Shown in pieces: positions 1 to 8,900 of a stretch of 64,000 bases of DNA; positions within the stretch are counted from its first letter, which is position 1, and each line of letters starts with the position of its first letter. Origin of the DNA: DATFCK01 sp045809745 (GTDB lineage Bacteria > Verrucomicrobiota > Verrucomicrobiia > Chthoniobacterales > UBA10450); assembly GCA_045809745.1 (NCBI GenBank), contig JBJMXE010000122.1:16045-80044 (forward strand), given 5' to 3'. The position numbers were made by a program, and so were the translations under genes. A model generated the notes under the pieces. That model was not told the DNA's origin. It worked only from the letters and a program-made list of their open reading frames with translations, and made no database searches.

Positions 1-381
1 GTTTTACGAATGTTGAAATCGGCGCTGAAATACGGTGCGATCGAAAAATCCGGCGCTGACACTGAATTGAGCGACGCCGATGCCGTCCAGGTGATCCGGA
101 AACAGGCAAAACAGCGGCAGGATTCCATCGCCAGCTTTGAACAGGGTGGCCGCCCGGAATTGGTGGAGAAGGAAAAGGCCGAGCTCGCCATCCTGGACAC
201 GTATTTGCCGCAGCAGTTGAGCGCTGACGAGTTGGCGAAAGCGGTGCGCGAAACGATTGCCGAAGTGGGCGCTACTTCGAAAGCGCAAATGGGCGTGGTG
301 ATGAAAGCGTTGCAGGCGAAGCTGGCCGGACGAGCGGATGGCAAGAGTCTGAGCGTCGAGGTCCAGAGGCAGCTCCCGTGA
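1..381 (+). CDS. yqeY: YqeY/GatB-like domain protein (5' partial)
   Basis: The frame is open from base 1, so the N-terminus lies outside the window. An ATG at position 10 is probably internal, since YqeY proteins are near 150 aa and only about 126 codons are present. What is visible is the helical YqeY pattern: MLKSALKYGAIEKSG, then VIRKQAKQRQDSIASFEQGG, then LDTYLPQQLSADEL and a C-terminal GRADGKSLSVEV stretch. The family resembles the tail domain of GatB and is thought to act in tRNA-dependent amidation or tRNA binding, but its precise role is not settled. It lies 84 bases upstream of ispD on the same strand and may be co-transcribed with it. The family call is firm and the function is uncertain. 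Confidence 0.88.
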   Translation, partial: VLRMLKSALKYGAIEKSGADTELSDADAVQVIRKQAKQRQDSIASFEQGGRPELVEKEKAELAILDTYLPQQLSADELAKAVRETIAEVGATSKAQMGVVMKALQAKLAGRADGKSLSVEVQRQLP

Positions 382-465
382 AGCGAATGCTTATCGTGAG
401 ACGAAGCACCTGTGCAGCCGGGCTTCGACGCGGTCAAGTCAGTGCTGCCTATTGATCGGTGCGCG

Positions 466-1152
466 ATGCTTACCGCGATCATCGTCGCCGCCGGAAGCAG
501 CCGTCGGTTAGGCTTCGATAAGTTAACTGCGCGCATTGCCGGAGCGCCGGTGATCGCCCATGCCGTCGGCGCGTTCGAACGCACCGTTTCCGTCACGGAT
601 ATCGTGGTGGTGGCTCGAGCCGATCGACTCGCCGAATTCAAGGAACTGCTGGGTGGGTTCGCAAAAATCCGGGGCGTTATCGCCGGCGGAGAGCAGCGCC
701 ACAATTCTGTGCAGGCGGGTTTGGAACAGCTGTTCGAATCCACCCGGTTTGTGGCGGTGCATGACGCCGCTCGTCCGCTCGTTAGCTCGGCCGAGATCGA
801 GGAAGTGTATGCCAAAGCGCAGACTCACGGGGCGGCCGCGCTGGCCGAGCCGGTGCGGGATACGCTCAAACGCGCCGGCAGCGATTTGATCGTTCTTGAA
901 TCGATCGATCGACAAGACGTTTATGCCATGCAAACTCCCCAAATCTTCGACCGAAAATTATTGGAGAAGGCCTACGTGGCGATTGGGCCTAACCAACAAG
1001 CTGTCACGGATGAAGTCTCGGCGGTGCAATTGTCTGGCCATAAGGTGGCTCTGATTGAGAACCGGGAGCCCAATTTTAAGATTACGTATCCGCGGGATCT
1101 GCGGTTAGCGGAATCGGTGTTGCTGGAGAGGGCGCGGGCCGGTGGACTGTAA
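466..1152 (+). CDS. ispD: 2-C-methyl-D-erythritol 4-phosphate cytidylyltransferase IspD
   Basis: IspD transfers CMP from CTP to methylerythritol phosphate in the cytosol, the third step of the non-mevalonate isoprenoid pathway. The protein is 228 aa, the usual length. Visible motifs are the nucleotide-binding start AIIVAAGSSRRLG with the following Lys (FDKL), VAVHDAARPLVS near residue 100, QTPQIFD, VTDEVSAV and the late FKITYPRDL. The ATG at 466 is chosen because it puts the AAGSS loop at the normal distance from the N-terminus. An ATG-like upstream extension from 412 adds 18 residues with no family counterpart. Neither ispF nor ispE is in the window, so the pathway genes are not clustered here. 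Confidence 0.96.
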   Translation: MLTAIIVAAGSSRRLGFDKLTARIAGAPVIAHAVGAFERTVSVTDIVVVARADRLAEFKELLGGFAKIRGVIAGGEQRHNSVQAGLEQLFESTRFVAVHDAARPLVSSAEIEEVYAKAQTHGAAALAEPVRDTLKRAGSDLIVLESIDRQDVYAMQTPQIFDRKLLEKAYVAIGPNQQAVTDEVSAVQLSGHKVALIENREPNFKITYPRDLRLAESVLLERARAGGL

Positions 1153-1202
1153 TTCTGTCCTACATTCGAAGGCGCCACATCGACGGCCGGTGCGGTTGAC
1201 CG

Positions 1203-1793
1203 TTAGGCCACAGGCACTGAAACCAGGCGACGCAATCCGAAAAGAGCGGCAAGGGCGAGGACAAGCAACCCGACCGTTGTTCCGCTATCAGGAACACCTT
1301 GTGATGCCTCGGTCGACGCCGCGACGTCATGAAAAGTAAGGAAGATTGGATCGAATCCAAACAAATTAAACCCCCCCACAACAATGGGAGTGTTATCCGC
1401 AGTTGCGGTGGTGTTGAGAAGGACGCTGAGGTCGCTGTGAACAAAAAACTCATCGGAATTTGTCGTACTGGAGTGGGTCACTTCGTTGACTTGCAGAAGA
1501 TTTTCCGGTTCGATCCAACCATTGCTGAAGTCGGAAAAGGAGTAGTCCACCCCATATATAAGCTCATTCGCGCTGGGTTGCCGAAGCTTGATTGTCCACA
1601 AATCCGGACCCGTGTTCGTAACCATAAAGTCGCTCGATATAAGCAGTGCCCCGGTATAGACCACAGAGAGATCCGTCGGTGAGTTTTCGATCAGGGTGAT
1701 GGTGTTGCCGGGCGAACCGAACACCGGTTTGGTGGCACTAACGCTAACCACGACGGTTAGGATCGACGCTAAAACGCGTTTTGATATTCTCAT
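1203..1793 (-). CDS. VPDSG-CTERM sorted exported protein
   Basis: This is a 196-residue protein with an N-terminal signal peptide (RISKRVLASILTVVVSVSA) and, about 30 residues from the end, VPDSG followed by a hydrophobic helix (TTVGLLVLALAALFGLRRL) and a basic tail. This is the VPDSG form of the PEP-CTERM signal, which exosortase-type proteases recognise to anchor or release surface proteins; no exosortase gene is in the window. The middle is Ser/Thr/Asn-rich and beta-like, with no recognised enzymatic domain. The ATG at 1793 is preferred over an in-frame TTG at 1802. A 5'-truncated paralogue lies just upstream at about 1998-2276. It is convergent with ispD. The sorting signal is confident; the biological role is unknown. 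Confidence 0.85.
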   Translation of the reverse strand: MRISKRVLASILTVVVSVSATKPVFGSPGNTITLIENSPTDLSVVYTGALLISSDFMVTNTGPDLWTIKLRQPSANELIYGVDYSFSDFSNGWIEPENLLQVNEVTHSSTTNSDEFFVHSDLSVLLNTTATADNTPIVVGGFNLFGFDPIFLTFHDVAASTEASQGVPDSGTTVGLLVLALAALFGLRRLVSVPVA

Positions 1794-1997
1794 AATAGGC
1801 AATGGGCCGAACTTCGCGGCGCGGTCCGACTTTGGCGGAGCTCGGGCGAAGGGGTCAACGATAATTGCGTGATTTTGTGAAAATTCTCGGTTCTTGATAA
1901 TCCCGCTAACAGCGTGGATTGCCCGCCTTGTTCGGTCGCTCCAAGACCACGGTGCAGGCGCACGGACATCCGGCCCTGCCTGAAAGCGGTCGAGCGG

Positions 1998-2276
1998 CTA
2001 GGCTAGAGGAACTGAGACCAGGCGACGGAACCCGAAAACAGCGGCGAGCGCGAGGACAATTAATCCGACTGTTGTGCCGTTATCGGGCACACGTTGCGAT
2101 GCCTCAGCTGATGCCGCAACGTCATGAAATTTAAGGTAAATTGAGATACCTGAATAATTAACGACTACAATGGCAGTGTTATCCGGAGTTGCGGTCGTGT
2201 TGAAAAGGATGCTGAGATCGCTGGTAACGAAAAACTTACTGGGGTCGGTCGCGGTTGAGTGCGTTACTTCGTTGCA
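1998..2276 (-). pseudogene. Truncated paralogue of the VPDSG-CTERM gene
   Basis: On the minus strand this stretch encodes about 90 residues that align with the C-terminal half of the neighbouring VPDSG protein. It starts at NEVTHS, passes through FNTTATPDNTAIVV and FHDVAASAEASQ, and ends with VPDNGTTVGLIVLALAAVFG, FRRLVSVPLA and a TAG stop (1998-2000). Upstream of NEVTHS the frame meets a stop codon (TAA, about 2274-2276) and homology is lost, so no signal peptide or start remains. The sorting motif has changed from VPDSG to VPDNG. The segment has diverged at many positions but keeps one open frame over the homologous part. It looks like the decayed product of a local tandem duplication. Confidence 0.8.
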
Positions 2277-2277
2277 T

Positions 2278-2733
2278 TAATTCTTAGCATCGTCCTCGGA
2301 GATGCCGATCCACCTTGCGCGATCAGTCGGGCAAATGGAAGACCCTCTTCTTATTTAGATGAGCGCCTATTCGGGTCCATTACGCTCTCAGCTAGTGCAT
2401 CTATAATGAAGCGCGGCTTTTTAGTTTGCCGCAGAGTGGCCTGATTCGCGGTTAGAAAGATCGAGGAGCATGAGCCCGAGGAGGGCAGCCTTGGCGCAAT
2501 TACTGGAAGAAACTGTAGCTTTTCGTGTTGATGACACGACGGTGGAACACCTCTGCGAGAACGGTGTTAATCCTGTCCCGCGGCGAAGCCACGATATCTT
2601 GAACCGCCTTTGCCGTTTTAGATTAACAACGCGCTCGGAGATCGCGTTCCACCGATGCGATTATTCGACGCCGAGCCACCAAAACCCGCGTCGCCATCGA
2701 CTTTTCGCAGCCGACGGTCTTAGATGATTTCGA
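2278..2733. other. Intergenic region, no supported gene
   Basis: Short open frames on the plus strand here (for example from 2470) have no recognisable domain, no convincing ribosome binding site and read into repeat sequence. The only structured element I see is a family E repeat at 2622-2653. The promoter of the downstream cyclase gene should lie here, but I cannot point to a clear -35/-10 pair. Confidence 0.5.
2622..2653 (+). repeat. Dispersed repeat, family E
   Basis: The block reads TTAACAACGCGCTCGGAGAT followed by CGCGTTCCACC. Nearly the same block occurs at 48851-48882, and its reverse complement at 48773-48801. All copies are intergenic. Confidence 0.75.
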
Positions 2734-4665
2734 ATGCGCGCGCCGGATTCGGAACAGACGCTGCTGAAGGAGATCGCCGGTGCCACTCTTGGCCAACTGA
2801 TGGCTATCTGGGCGGTGCATCGCACAGCCGACTGGACTGAGTCGCCTAACGTCTATTGTAAGTTAACCCGCAAAATACTTGGGCACGGCGAACCGTTGCT
2901 GGCCTACGATGTCGTCGCCGAAGCTTTGAAACTCTGGCCTGCAGACATTTCTCTTCGGCAGCTGCAAGGTCTGGCGCTGGCCCGCAGCGGCGCCACCGAT
3001 CGTGCCAACGCGATTCTGCTGGAACTCCGAAACGAAGGCGCGCGCGACGAGGAGACGCTCGGCATGCTGGGTCGCACTTACAAGGATTTAGCTGAACGAG
3101 CGAAATCGCCGCAGCGAGAAGAGCTGTTCCGCAACGCAGCCGAAATCTACAACGAAGCTTACCAGACTAACGGCGGCTACTACACGGGGATCAACGCGGC
3201 CGCAATGAACCTTATTGTCGGTGAAGAAGGTCGCGCCTGCGCAATTGCCGAAAAAGTGCGGCAACAATGTCTCGCCGAGGTCGAAGATCCTGCCGGCGAT
3301 CCTTACTGGGAATATGCTGCTCTCGGCGAAGCAGCTTTAATCTGTCGGCATTTGGCCGATGCCGACAGATGGTACGCTCGCGCCGGTGAACAGGCGCAAA
3401 AACGCTATGGTGACCTCCAATCCAGTCGGCGCAATGCGCGCTTGATCCTGAACTACTGGGGAGAAGAGCTACCGAGCGTTGAGAATCATCTGCACGTGCC
3501 GGCAGTGATGGTGTTCGCCGGACACATGATCGATCGACCCGGTCGGGGCGCTCCGCGGTTCAGGCCAGCCGACGAACCAGCGGTGGCGAAACAAATCGAA
3601 GCGGAAGTCGAACGGTTGAAGCCTGGATTCGGATTTAGCTCCGCGGCGTGCGGTTCGGACATCCTGTTCCTGGAGGCGATGCTCCGCCGGGGAGCAGAGG
3701 TCACAGTTGTCCTTCCCTACCAAGCGGAGCAATTCATCGCCGACAGCGTGGACGTCATCCCAGGATCGAACTGGCGCGATCGGTTTGACCGCATCCTGCA
3801 AAGCGCAACCCGCGTCGTCACCGCGTCCAGTCAGCGGCTGGAACTCGGCGGTGTGTCTTATGAGTTTTGCAATGAGATGATACTCGGTTTGGGAAGCATC
3901 AAAGCGCGGCAATTAGATACGGAGCTGCTGGCGTTAGCGGTATGGAACGGTCAGACCGGTGATGGCCCCGGCGGATCGGCCAGTGTGGTGGAATCCTGGC
4001 GCTCGTTAGGTCTAAATCCGGTCGTGATCGGTCTGCCACATGCGCAAGCGGATCCGCCGGGCCGTGACTATTTCGGTGGTGAAGCCGGCGCCCACGGCAC
4101 GGGCTTTGCCTCGCGCATTGTTGCAATCCTTTTTGCCGATGCGGTTGGATTCAGTAAACTCGATGAAGCCGAAGTGCCGCGATTCGTGGAACACTTTTTT
4201 GGGGCCATTGCAGCCTTGGCCAGGAACTTCAGCGGCCAAATCCTGGCGCGGAACACCTGGGGCGACGGATTGTATTTTATCTTTTGCGACGTGGCGGCGG
4301 CGGGTGAATTTGGGTTGGAGCTAGCCGCCCTTGCGGCTCACACAGATTGGAATGCCAAGGGTCTGAGATCTGGATTGAACCTACGGATTGGTCTGCATGC
4401 GGGTCCGGTCTACGAATTCGATGACCCAATCACTGGCAGTCGAACCTATAGCGGGACACACGTGAGCCGTGCGGCACGAATCGAGCCGATCACCCCGCCC
4501 GGAAACGTTTACGCCAGCGAATCGTTTGCTGCGCTCGCCGCCGCTCATGGCGCTCGAGGTTTCACCTGCAACTACGTAGGCCAGACGCCTTTAGCAAAAG
4601 ACTACGGAGCAATTCCCACCTACCACATGCGCCGCACCCAGACCAACTATTCCCTAACGGGCTGA
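2734..4665 (+). CDS. TPR / SLOG-like / class III nucleotide cyclase fusion
   Basis: This 643-aa protein has no signal peptide or membrane helix, so it should be cytosolic. Residues about 10-235 form TPR-like helices of the TRAFs-binding/TPR-S type. Residues about 250-400 look like a Rossmann SLOG-type nucleotide-binding domain (VMVFAGHMIDRPGR, then GFSSAACGSDILFLEAM). Residues about 455-625 are a class III adenylate/guanylate cyclase domain: AILFADAVGFSKLDE and WGDGLYFIF carry the two metal-binding Asp residues, followed by RIGLHAGPVY and GTHVSRAARIEP. The usual substrate-selecting Lys before GD appears to be Asn (NTWGD) and the usual VNxAAR Asn appears to be Ser, so activity or base choice may differ from standard cyclases. 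The 3' end overlaps the convergent neighbour by 19 bases. It is probably a sensor coupled to cyclic nucleotide production; the signal is unknown. Confidence 0.85.
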   Translation: MRAPDSEQTLLKEIAGATLGQLMAIWAVHRTADWTESPNVYCKLTRKILGHGEPLLAYDVVAEALKLWPADISLRQLQGLALARSGATDRANAILLELRNEGARDEETLGMLGRTYKDLAERAKSPQREELFRNAAEIYNEAYQTNGGYYTGINAAAMNLIVGEEGRACAIAEKVRQQCLAEVEDPAGDPYWEYAALGEAALICRHLADADRWYARAGEQAQKRYGDLQSSRRNARLILNYWGEELPSVENHLHVPAVMVFAGHMIDRPGRGAPRFRPADEPAVAKQIEAEVERLKPGFGFSSAACGSDILFLEAMLRRGAEVTVVLPYQAEQFIADSVDVIPGSNWRDRFDRILQSATRVVTASSQRLELGGVSYEFCNEMILGLGSIKARQLDTELLALAVWNGQTGDGPGGSASVVESWRSLGLNPVVIGLPHAQADPPGRDYFGGEAGAHGTGFASRIVAILFADAVGFSKLDEAEVPRFVEHFFGAIAALARNFSGQILARNTWGDGLYFIFCDVAAAGEFGLELAALAAHTDWNAKGLRSGLNLRIGLHAGPVYEFDDPITGSRTYSGTHVSRAARIEPITPPGNVYASESFAALAAAHGARGFTCNYVGQTPLAKDYGAIPTYHMRRTQTNYSLTG

Positions 4666-6227
4666 CGTTTCTGGTACCGGCCAAGGTGGTTCTGTATCTT
4701 TTGGCGGTTGGCGTCGTCGAGATCCCGTAGTTGCAGCGCAAGTTGCGCGTACTCAACCGCGCGTTTGTAATCGGCGAGCTCCGCCCATGCCGCAGCCAGA
4801 GTGTCGATATATCTCCACTCCTGCCAGTAGCTCAGCTCGCAGGCTTTGTTCGCCTGACGCACCGCTTCAGCTCCGTTGCGGACAGAACCGTCCTGACACG
4901 TGGCCAGCAACCATGCCAGCGCGTTCAGCGAGCGCGGAGTGTTCTGTAGCGCCGCGCGCTCATAGAACACTGCTGCCTGTCGTGAATCTTTTTCCACGCC
5001 TTTGCCGTTGGCGTAGAACCAGGCGAGGTTTTCCAACGCGAAGAGGTTGCCCTGATCTGCGGCACGGCGATAAAGCCGGGCGGCTGCCGCGAAATCCCCT
5101 CGCCCTGCGGCATTTTGGGCGTTTTCGAAAGGCGAGATGAAGGTGCGAACGGGAAAGAGATTCACCAACGAGAGCGGCTCGGCTCGGACACTTTCCAATC
5201 GCCCATCATAGTAGACTGTCGCCACGTAGCCGAAGAATTTGCGCCCCTGGTCGGCGCCGGCGGGCAAGCTGTTTTTTCGGATATAACTGACACTCAAAGT
5301 TTCGGGATTCGCCTGCTTCCAATCCCGCTGAGATTGCCAATCATAGGCCACCTGTGCATCGGTCAACACCAGCGCTCCGTTAGGCGAAATGTCATAACAA
5401 CTCACCTCTACCGCTGCTTTTTGGGGATCAACGAAACTCTGCGCTCGGAGCTTCACCGCAAGTTGAAGGACAAATGCGTTTTGGTTGGAGTCGGAAGTGT
5501 TCAGCAGGCTGGCACTCGTTATCCCCAGATCAGATCCATCGGGTGGCTGATCCGTGGACGATGAAACTTTTGGTGAGACGACAGGCGAGAGGACCGTCTC
5601 TTTCCAGATCGCGGGCGATGCAGATTCATCGATAGGCGCAGCATAGTGCCGCCCGCGATATCGAATGAACAGGGTGCTGACTGAGATTGGCTTGCCCGCA
5701 GGCGCTCGATCGGTCTGGCAAAAGGTGCTTACGGTGGTGTCTCCGCGGCTCCAGGCATAACCGCTGCTGATTCGTTTATCAGGCGGAATCGCGGTCGGCT
5801 GCCCGTACCTGCTCTCGAGAAATGTGCGAAGATCAGATACCCGGCTGGCGTAACGATCGACCGGCCAGGCTTCGTACTGGCATCGCAATTCAACACCGAC
5901 CAGAGCGTTCTTCTCAAACGTAAACACCGCATTCTTGAGGCCTGGCTGGATCAGCCCTTCGACCGCCCAGGTTTCGCCAGCTCCGGTCGCTGATTTTGTC
6001 ACGACCTCAGCGGAGGAATAGCCGAGGAGGGCTTCAACATGAGCCATCGAATCATCCCAATGAAACCCAAACGGTGGATCGATCACCGCTGGCAAAGGCG
6101 TTGATTTGTGGACGAATGGAACCGGTCCTTCCGTTAGCTTATCGTTAGGCTTAGTTGGCCAAACAATCCATAGCGCCAGTCCGAGGATAATTGCGCTCGC
6201 CGCCGCCAGCGCTAGAGCCGTTTTCAC
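4647..6227 (-). CDS. Membrane-anchored Sel1/TPR-repeat protein
   Basis: This is a 526-aa protein with one N-terminal hydrophobic segment (ALALAAASAIILGLALWIVW), a central region without a recognised domain, and a C-terminal Sel1/TPR-like array from about residue 375. The array carries typical unit patterns such as AAARLYRRAADQGNLFALEN, LAWFYANGKGVEKD and RQAAVFYERAA. The repeat domain probably mediates protein-protein contacts outside the cytoplasmic membrane. The GTG at 6227 is chosen because AGGAGG lies seven bases upstream, while the alternative TTG at 6233 is only one base from it. It is the last gene of a minus-strand operon, 11 bases after the GT9 gene. Its 3' end overlaps the convergent cyclase gene. 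Confidence 0.8.
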   Translation of the reverse strand: MKTALALAAASAIILGLALWIVWPTKPNDKLTEGPVPFVHKSTPLPAVIDPPFGFHWDDSMAHVEALLGYSSAEVVTKSATGAGETWAVEGLIQPGLKNAVFTFEKNALVGVELRCQYEAWPVDRYASRVSDLRTFLESRYGQPTAIPPDKRISSGYAWSRGDTTVSTFCQTDRAPAGKPISVSTLFIRYRGRHYAAPIDESASPAIWKETVLSPVVSPKVSSSTDQPPDGSDLGITSASLLNTSDSNQNAFVLQLAVKLRAQSFVDPQKAAVEVSCYDISPNGALVLTDAQVAYDWQSQRDWKQANPETLSVSYIRKNSLPAGADQGRKFFGYVATVYYDGRLESVRAEPLSLVNLFPVRTFISPFENAQNAAGRGDFAAAARLYRRAADQGNLFALENLAWFYANGKGVEKDSRQAAVFYERAALQNTPRSLNALAWLLATCQDGSVRNGAEAVRQANKACELSYWQEWRYIDTLAAAWAELADYKRAVEYAQLALQLRDLDDANRQKIQNHLGRYQKRQPVRE

Positions 6228-6238
6228 CGGCAACCCTC

Positions 6239-7261
6239 CTAAGCGAGCATAGGATCAATCGGCACCAATGGCCGGATCAATTCGACAATCGCGGGTACGT
6301 CCCTGGGCTTAAACTTGCGACCGCGTCGCCGCAGTTTCGTGTTCTCCAGATCGGCTACACGCGCCAGTTCCCCATGCTTCCAAATCCAGGCGTCAGGATT
6401 ATAAGGCCCGACTCGCGCCGGATTCGTCCACGTGTGAATGGATAACAACCGATCGGTGACGGCAGCGGCGATGTGCATCGGTCCGCTGTCGACGCTGATG
6501 ATGAAACGGGCCACGCGAATTAGCCGAACCAACTGCAACAGTGTCGTTTGATTCGTCAATTCCACGCAATTCTCGGGCGCGTCGAGTTTTCGCTGCGATC
6601 GGCCGACCACCACCACGCGTGTCGGGGCAAATGCCCGGCAGATCTCTTCGATAACCGCGTTGGACAAAGACTTGCTGTTCCCCCGCGAGAACGGATGAAG
6701 CAGGATGAATGGCGGATACTCGTCGAAGCGCGGTAACGGATCGCCGCTCGGAATCGGTGAGCGAAGCGCGTCACCAATCCTTGCTCCGGCCGCTTCGGCC
6801 AACTTAAGATAACGTTCGATAGCGTGATCTCGCCGATTCACCTTTGCGGTGGACTGATAAAATAAGCGTGATCCTTCGCGGCCGTCGCTCATTCCGATGA
6901 ATCGTTTGGCGCCGCTGATCCGGCCAATAAACGCGCTGCGGAGTAATCCCTGAAAATCGAGCGCGAGATCCGGCCGCAGCTTTCGGGTCTGTTTCAACCA
7001 TGGCAGCAGACTGGTTGACGCGCCGAGTCCGCGGAATTCTCCCCGCGGGAAAATATGCACGTGATTTACATCCTGATTCCCCCGAAGCAACGGCGCCCAC
7101 TCGGGGTTGATGACCCAGGTGATTTCCGCAGCGGGATACGCGTCACGAATGGCTGCGACGGCGGGCAATGTATGAACCACGTCGCCCAACGAGCTAGGTT
7201 TTATCACCAGGATCGAGTTCACATCGTTAGTCGATTGTGACTGCGAAGGTGCGTCGGACAT
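6239..7261 (-). CDS. Glycosyltransferase family 9 (ADP-heptose:LPS heptosyltransferase-like)
   Basis: This 340-aa protein starts with the family's N-terminal pattern ILVIKPSSLGDVVHTLPAV and has the C-terminal donor-binding signature IISVDSGPMHIAAA. Known members transfer heptose from ADP-heptose to the lipid A-core at the inner face of the cytoplasmic membrane. The exact sugar cannot be read from the sequence. It lies 15 bases after the metallophosphoesterase gene and 11 bases before the Sel1/TPR gene, so the three are probably co-transcribed. It supports a Gram-negative envelope with a glycosylated core. Confidence 0.9.
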   Translation of the reverse strand: MSDAPSQSQSTNDVNSILVIKPSSLGDVVHTLPAVAAIRDAYPAAEITWVINPEWAPLLRGNQDVNHVHIFPRGEFRGLGASTSLLPWLKQTRKLRPDLALDFQGLLRSAFIGRISGAKRFIGMSDGREGSRLFYQSTAKVNRRDHAIERYLKLAEAAGARIGDALRSPIPSGDPLPRFDEYPPFILLHPFSRGNSKSLSNAVIEEICRAFAPTRVVVVGRSQRKLDAPENCVELTNQTTLLQLVRLIRVARFIISVDSGPMHIAAAVTDRLLSIHTWTNPARVGPYNPDAWIWKHGELARVADLENTKLRRRGRKFKPRDVPAIVELIRPLVPIDPMLA

Positions 7262-7276
7262 GAGAAACAGCAGAGG

Positions 7277-7999
7277 TTAACGGCCGATTGCGAGCCGTTC
7301 CGCCAGTAATCGCGGTAAACCGGCTTTGATGATCTTCTTCTGCGCTGCATCCAAATCGTATTTCACCCGATGCAGTTCTACCACGTTCCTGTCGCTATCA
7401 TAAATACAGTAGGCTGCGCGCCAGTCTCCGTCCCGAGGCTGTCCCGTGCTGCCGGCGTTAATGAAATATTTTCGCCCGGTTTCGATTCGCAACTGCTCGA
7501 GGTTCAGCCGGCGAACTCCATCGTCTCGAACAAACGCGGTCGGCACGTGAGTGTGCCCGTAAAAACAAATAGAGGTGTGCTGATAAGTGAAGCTGGCCGC
7601 GGCATCGAGATTGTTAAACACGTAACCCCACTGGGCGGGAGTATCGAGCGTGGCGTGAACAATGGTGAAATCGCGCACCTGACGCTCCATTCGCAGATCC
7701 CGCAGCCATTCCTTATCCTCCGCATTCAGATTGGCCCTGGTCCATTCGATCGCATGCTCTGCCAGTTCGTTAAAATCGCGCGACGACTCGGCCAAAGAAG
7801 CCTGTTCGTCGTGATTGCCCTTCACGATAGGGCAGTCGATTTCCCGGATGCGTTGGACGCATTCGTGCGGATTGGCGTTGTAACCGACGACATCACCGAG
7901 GCAGACATGATGGGTCACTGCACGGCCCTCCGAATCATGCAGCACGGCCTCAAGCGCTTCGAGATTTGCGTGGATGTCGCTAAAAATGGCGAAGCGCAT
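7277..7999 (-). CDS. Calcineurin-like metallophosphoesterase (YfcE/DUF2437-like)
   Basis: This 240-aa cytosolic protein has all the metal-binding motifs of the family in order: FSDIHANL (residues 6-13), GDVVGYN near 35, GNHDE near 61, a His in VHATLD, and GHTHVP near 147. These bind a dinuclear metal centre that hydrolyses phosphoesters; the natural substrate is not predictable. The length suits the small single-domain phosphodiesterase group related to YfcE. It is the first gene of the operon with the GT9 glycosyltransferase and Sel1/TPR protein. About 130 bases separate it from the upstream TPR gene. Confidence 0.9.
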   Translation of the reverse strand: MRFAIFSDIHANLEALEAVLHDSEGRAVTHHVCLGDVVGYNANPHECVQRIREIDCPIVKGNHDEQASLAESSRDFNELAEHAIEWTRANLNAEDKEWLRDLRMERQVRDFTIVHATLDTPAQWGYVFNNLDAAASFTYQHTSICFYGHTHVPTAFVRDDGVRRLNLEQLRIETGRKYFINAGSTGQPRDGDWRAAYCIYDSDRNVVELHRVKYDLDAAQKKIIKAGLPRLLAERLAIGR

Positions 8000-8135
8000 G
8001 GATAGAGGGCGGAGAGCTAAAAAACGTTAGCGTTTTTGACGAGCCGGAGTGAAACGTTAAATGGGGACGGAGGCGAAATAGTTGAGCTCTGCCGCCGGTC
8101 CTAAACTCCTGGACCAGCCCGCGCCGGCACTTAAA

Positions 8136-8900
8136 TCATTGAGCTTTGCGACTTTCAGGAATTCTTTGTTCCGACGGCACGTTCAGCTTTTCCTCTAAAA
8201 CCTTTAGCCGAGTAATTAGCGTCGGAAGCCGCTCCCGATCCCCCACCTCATAAAGACGACGCAAAGTGGCATAAGCTTCATTTTCGCGGCCTTCGCAGTA
8301 AGAGAGCTCATAAGCCGCGAAACGTTTGTCATAACTCGGCGCACCCGGCAACCGGGCGGCCTCAGCAAAATATTCGGACGCGCGCAGATGGTCGTTGTAC
8401 TTCTCTTTATAGAGCCGGCCCAGTGATTCATAGAGCTGTGGCCGGTCGGGATTATTTTGGATCCCGCGTTCCAGGAAGTCGCGCGCGATTGCGAGATACT
8501 CCCGCTGGGTCTTCACTCTTAGCGCCAGCCGGGGTTGCGACCGGTCGTTCAATGCCGCGGCGCTTGCATTCCAACCCATGTGCCATGCTGCCATGTCCCA
8601 GAACAGAACCGAGCGCGGTTGCAATGTCGTCGCCTGTCGGAAAAGCAACAGCACCCGGCCCCATTCTGTGTCTTCCCAGGCGACCTGCGCCTGGATGAAC
8701 AGCAAATCGGCGACGACAGCCCGGAACCCGCTCAAAGCAGCCACGAATCCAAGTTGCCCAAGCTGCTGGCGCAACTCGAGATTTAACGGCGCCCCCGTAA
8801 GCCGCAACCGCTGCTGCGATACGGAGAGCGCATGTTCTGCCGGTACTCTGGCACCGCCGAACACCACTAGAACAAGGGCAACGACGAGAAAACGTTTCAC
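8136..8900 (-). CDS. TPR-containing exported protein of the ABC operon
   Basis: The 254-aa product has a hydrophobic N-terminus (KRFLVVALVLVVFGGA), suggesting export or membrane anchoring. Helical repeats of TPR type follow, including RDFLERGIQNNPDRPQLYES and LGRLYKEKYNDHLRASEYFA. I choose the GTG at 8900: it overlaps the stop of the permease gene as GTGA and has AGGGA just upstream, which fits translational coupling. A longer frame to 8981 would run inside the permease gene. It is the last gene of acylphosphatase - ATPase - permease - TPR protein. It may be an accessory factor of the ABC system, but this rests on context alone. Confidence 0.75.
   Translation of the reverse strand: MKRFLVVALVLVVFGGARVPAEHALSVSQQRLRLTGAPLNLELRQQLGQLGFVAALSGFRAVVADLLFIQAQVAWEDTEWGRVLLLFRQATTLQPRSVLFWDMAAWHMGWNASAAALNDRSQPRLALRVKTQREYLAIARDFLERGIQNNPDRPQLYESLGRLYKEKYNDHLRASEYFAEAARLPGAPSYDKRFAAYELSYCEGRENEAYATLRRLYEVGDRERLPTLITRLKVLEEKLNVPSEQRIPESRKAQ

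Noticed and set aside
2470..2727. Plus-strand open frame of 85 codons
   Set aside because: No recognisable domain, no convincing ribosome site, and it runs through the family E repeat.
8020..8037. Short inverted repeat AAAAACG-TTAG-CGTTTTT upstream of the metallophosphoesterase gene
   Set aside because: Weak, AT-rich stem in the 5' region of the next gene; could serve as a bidirectional terminator but has too little pairing to claim.
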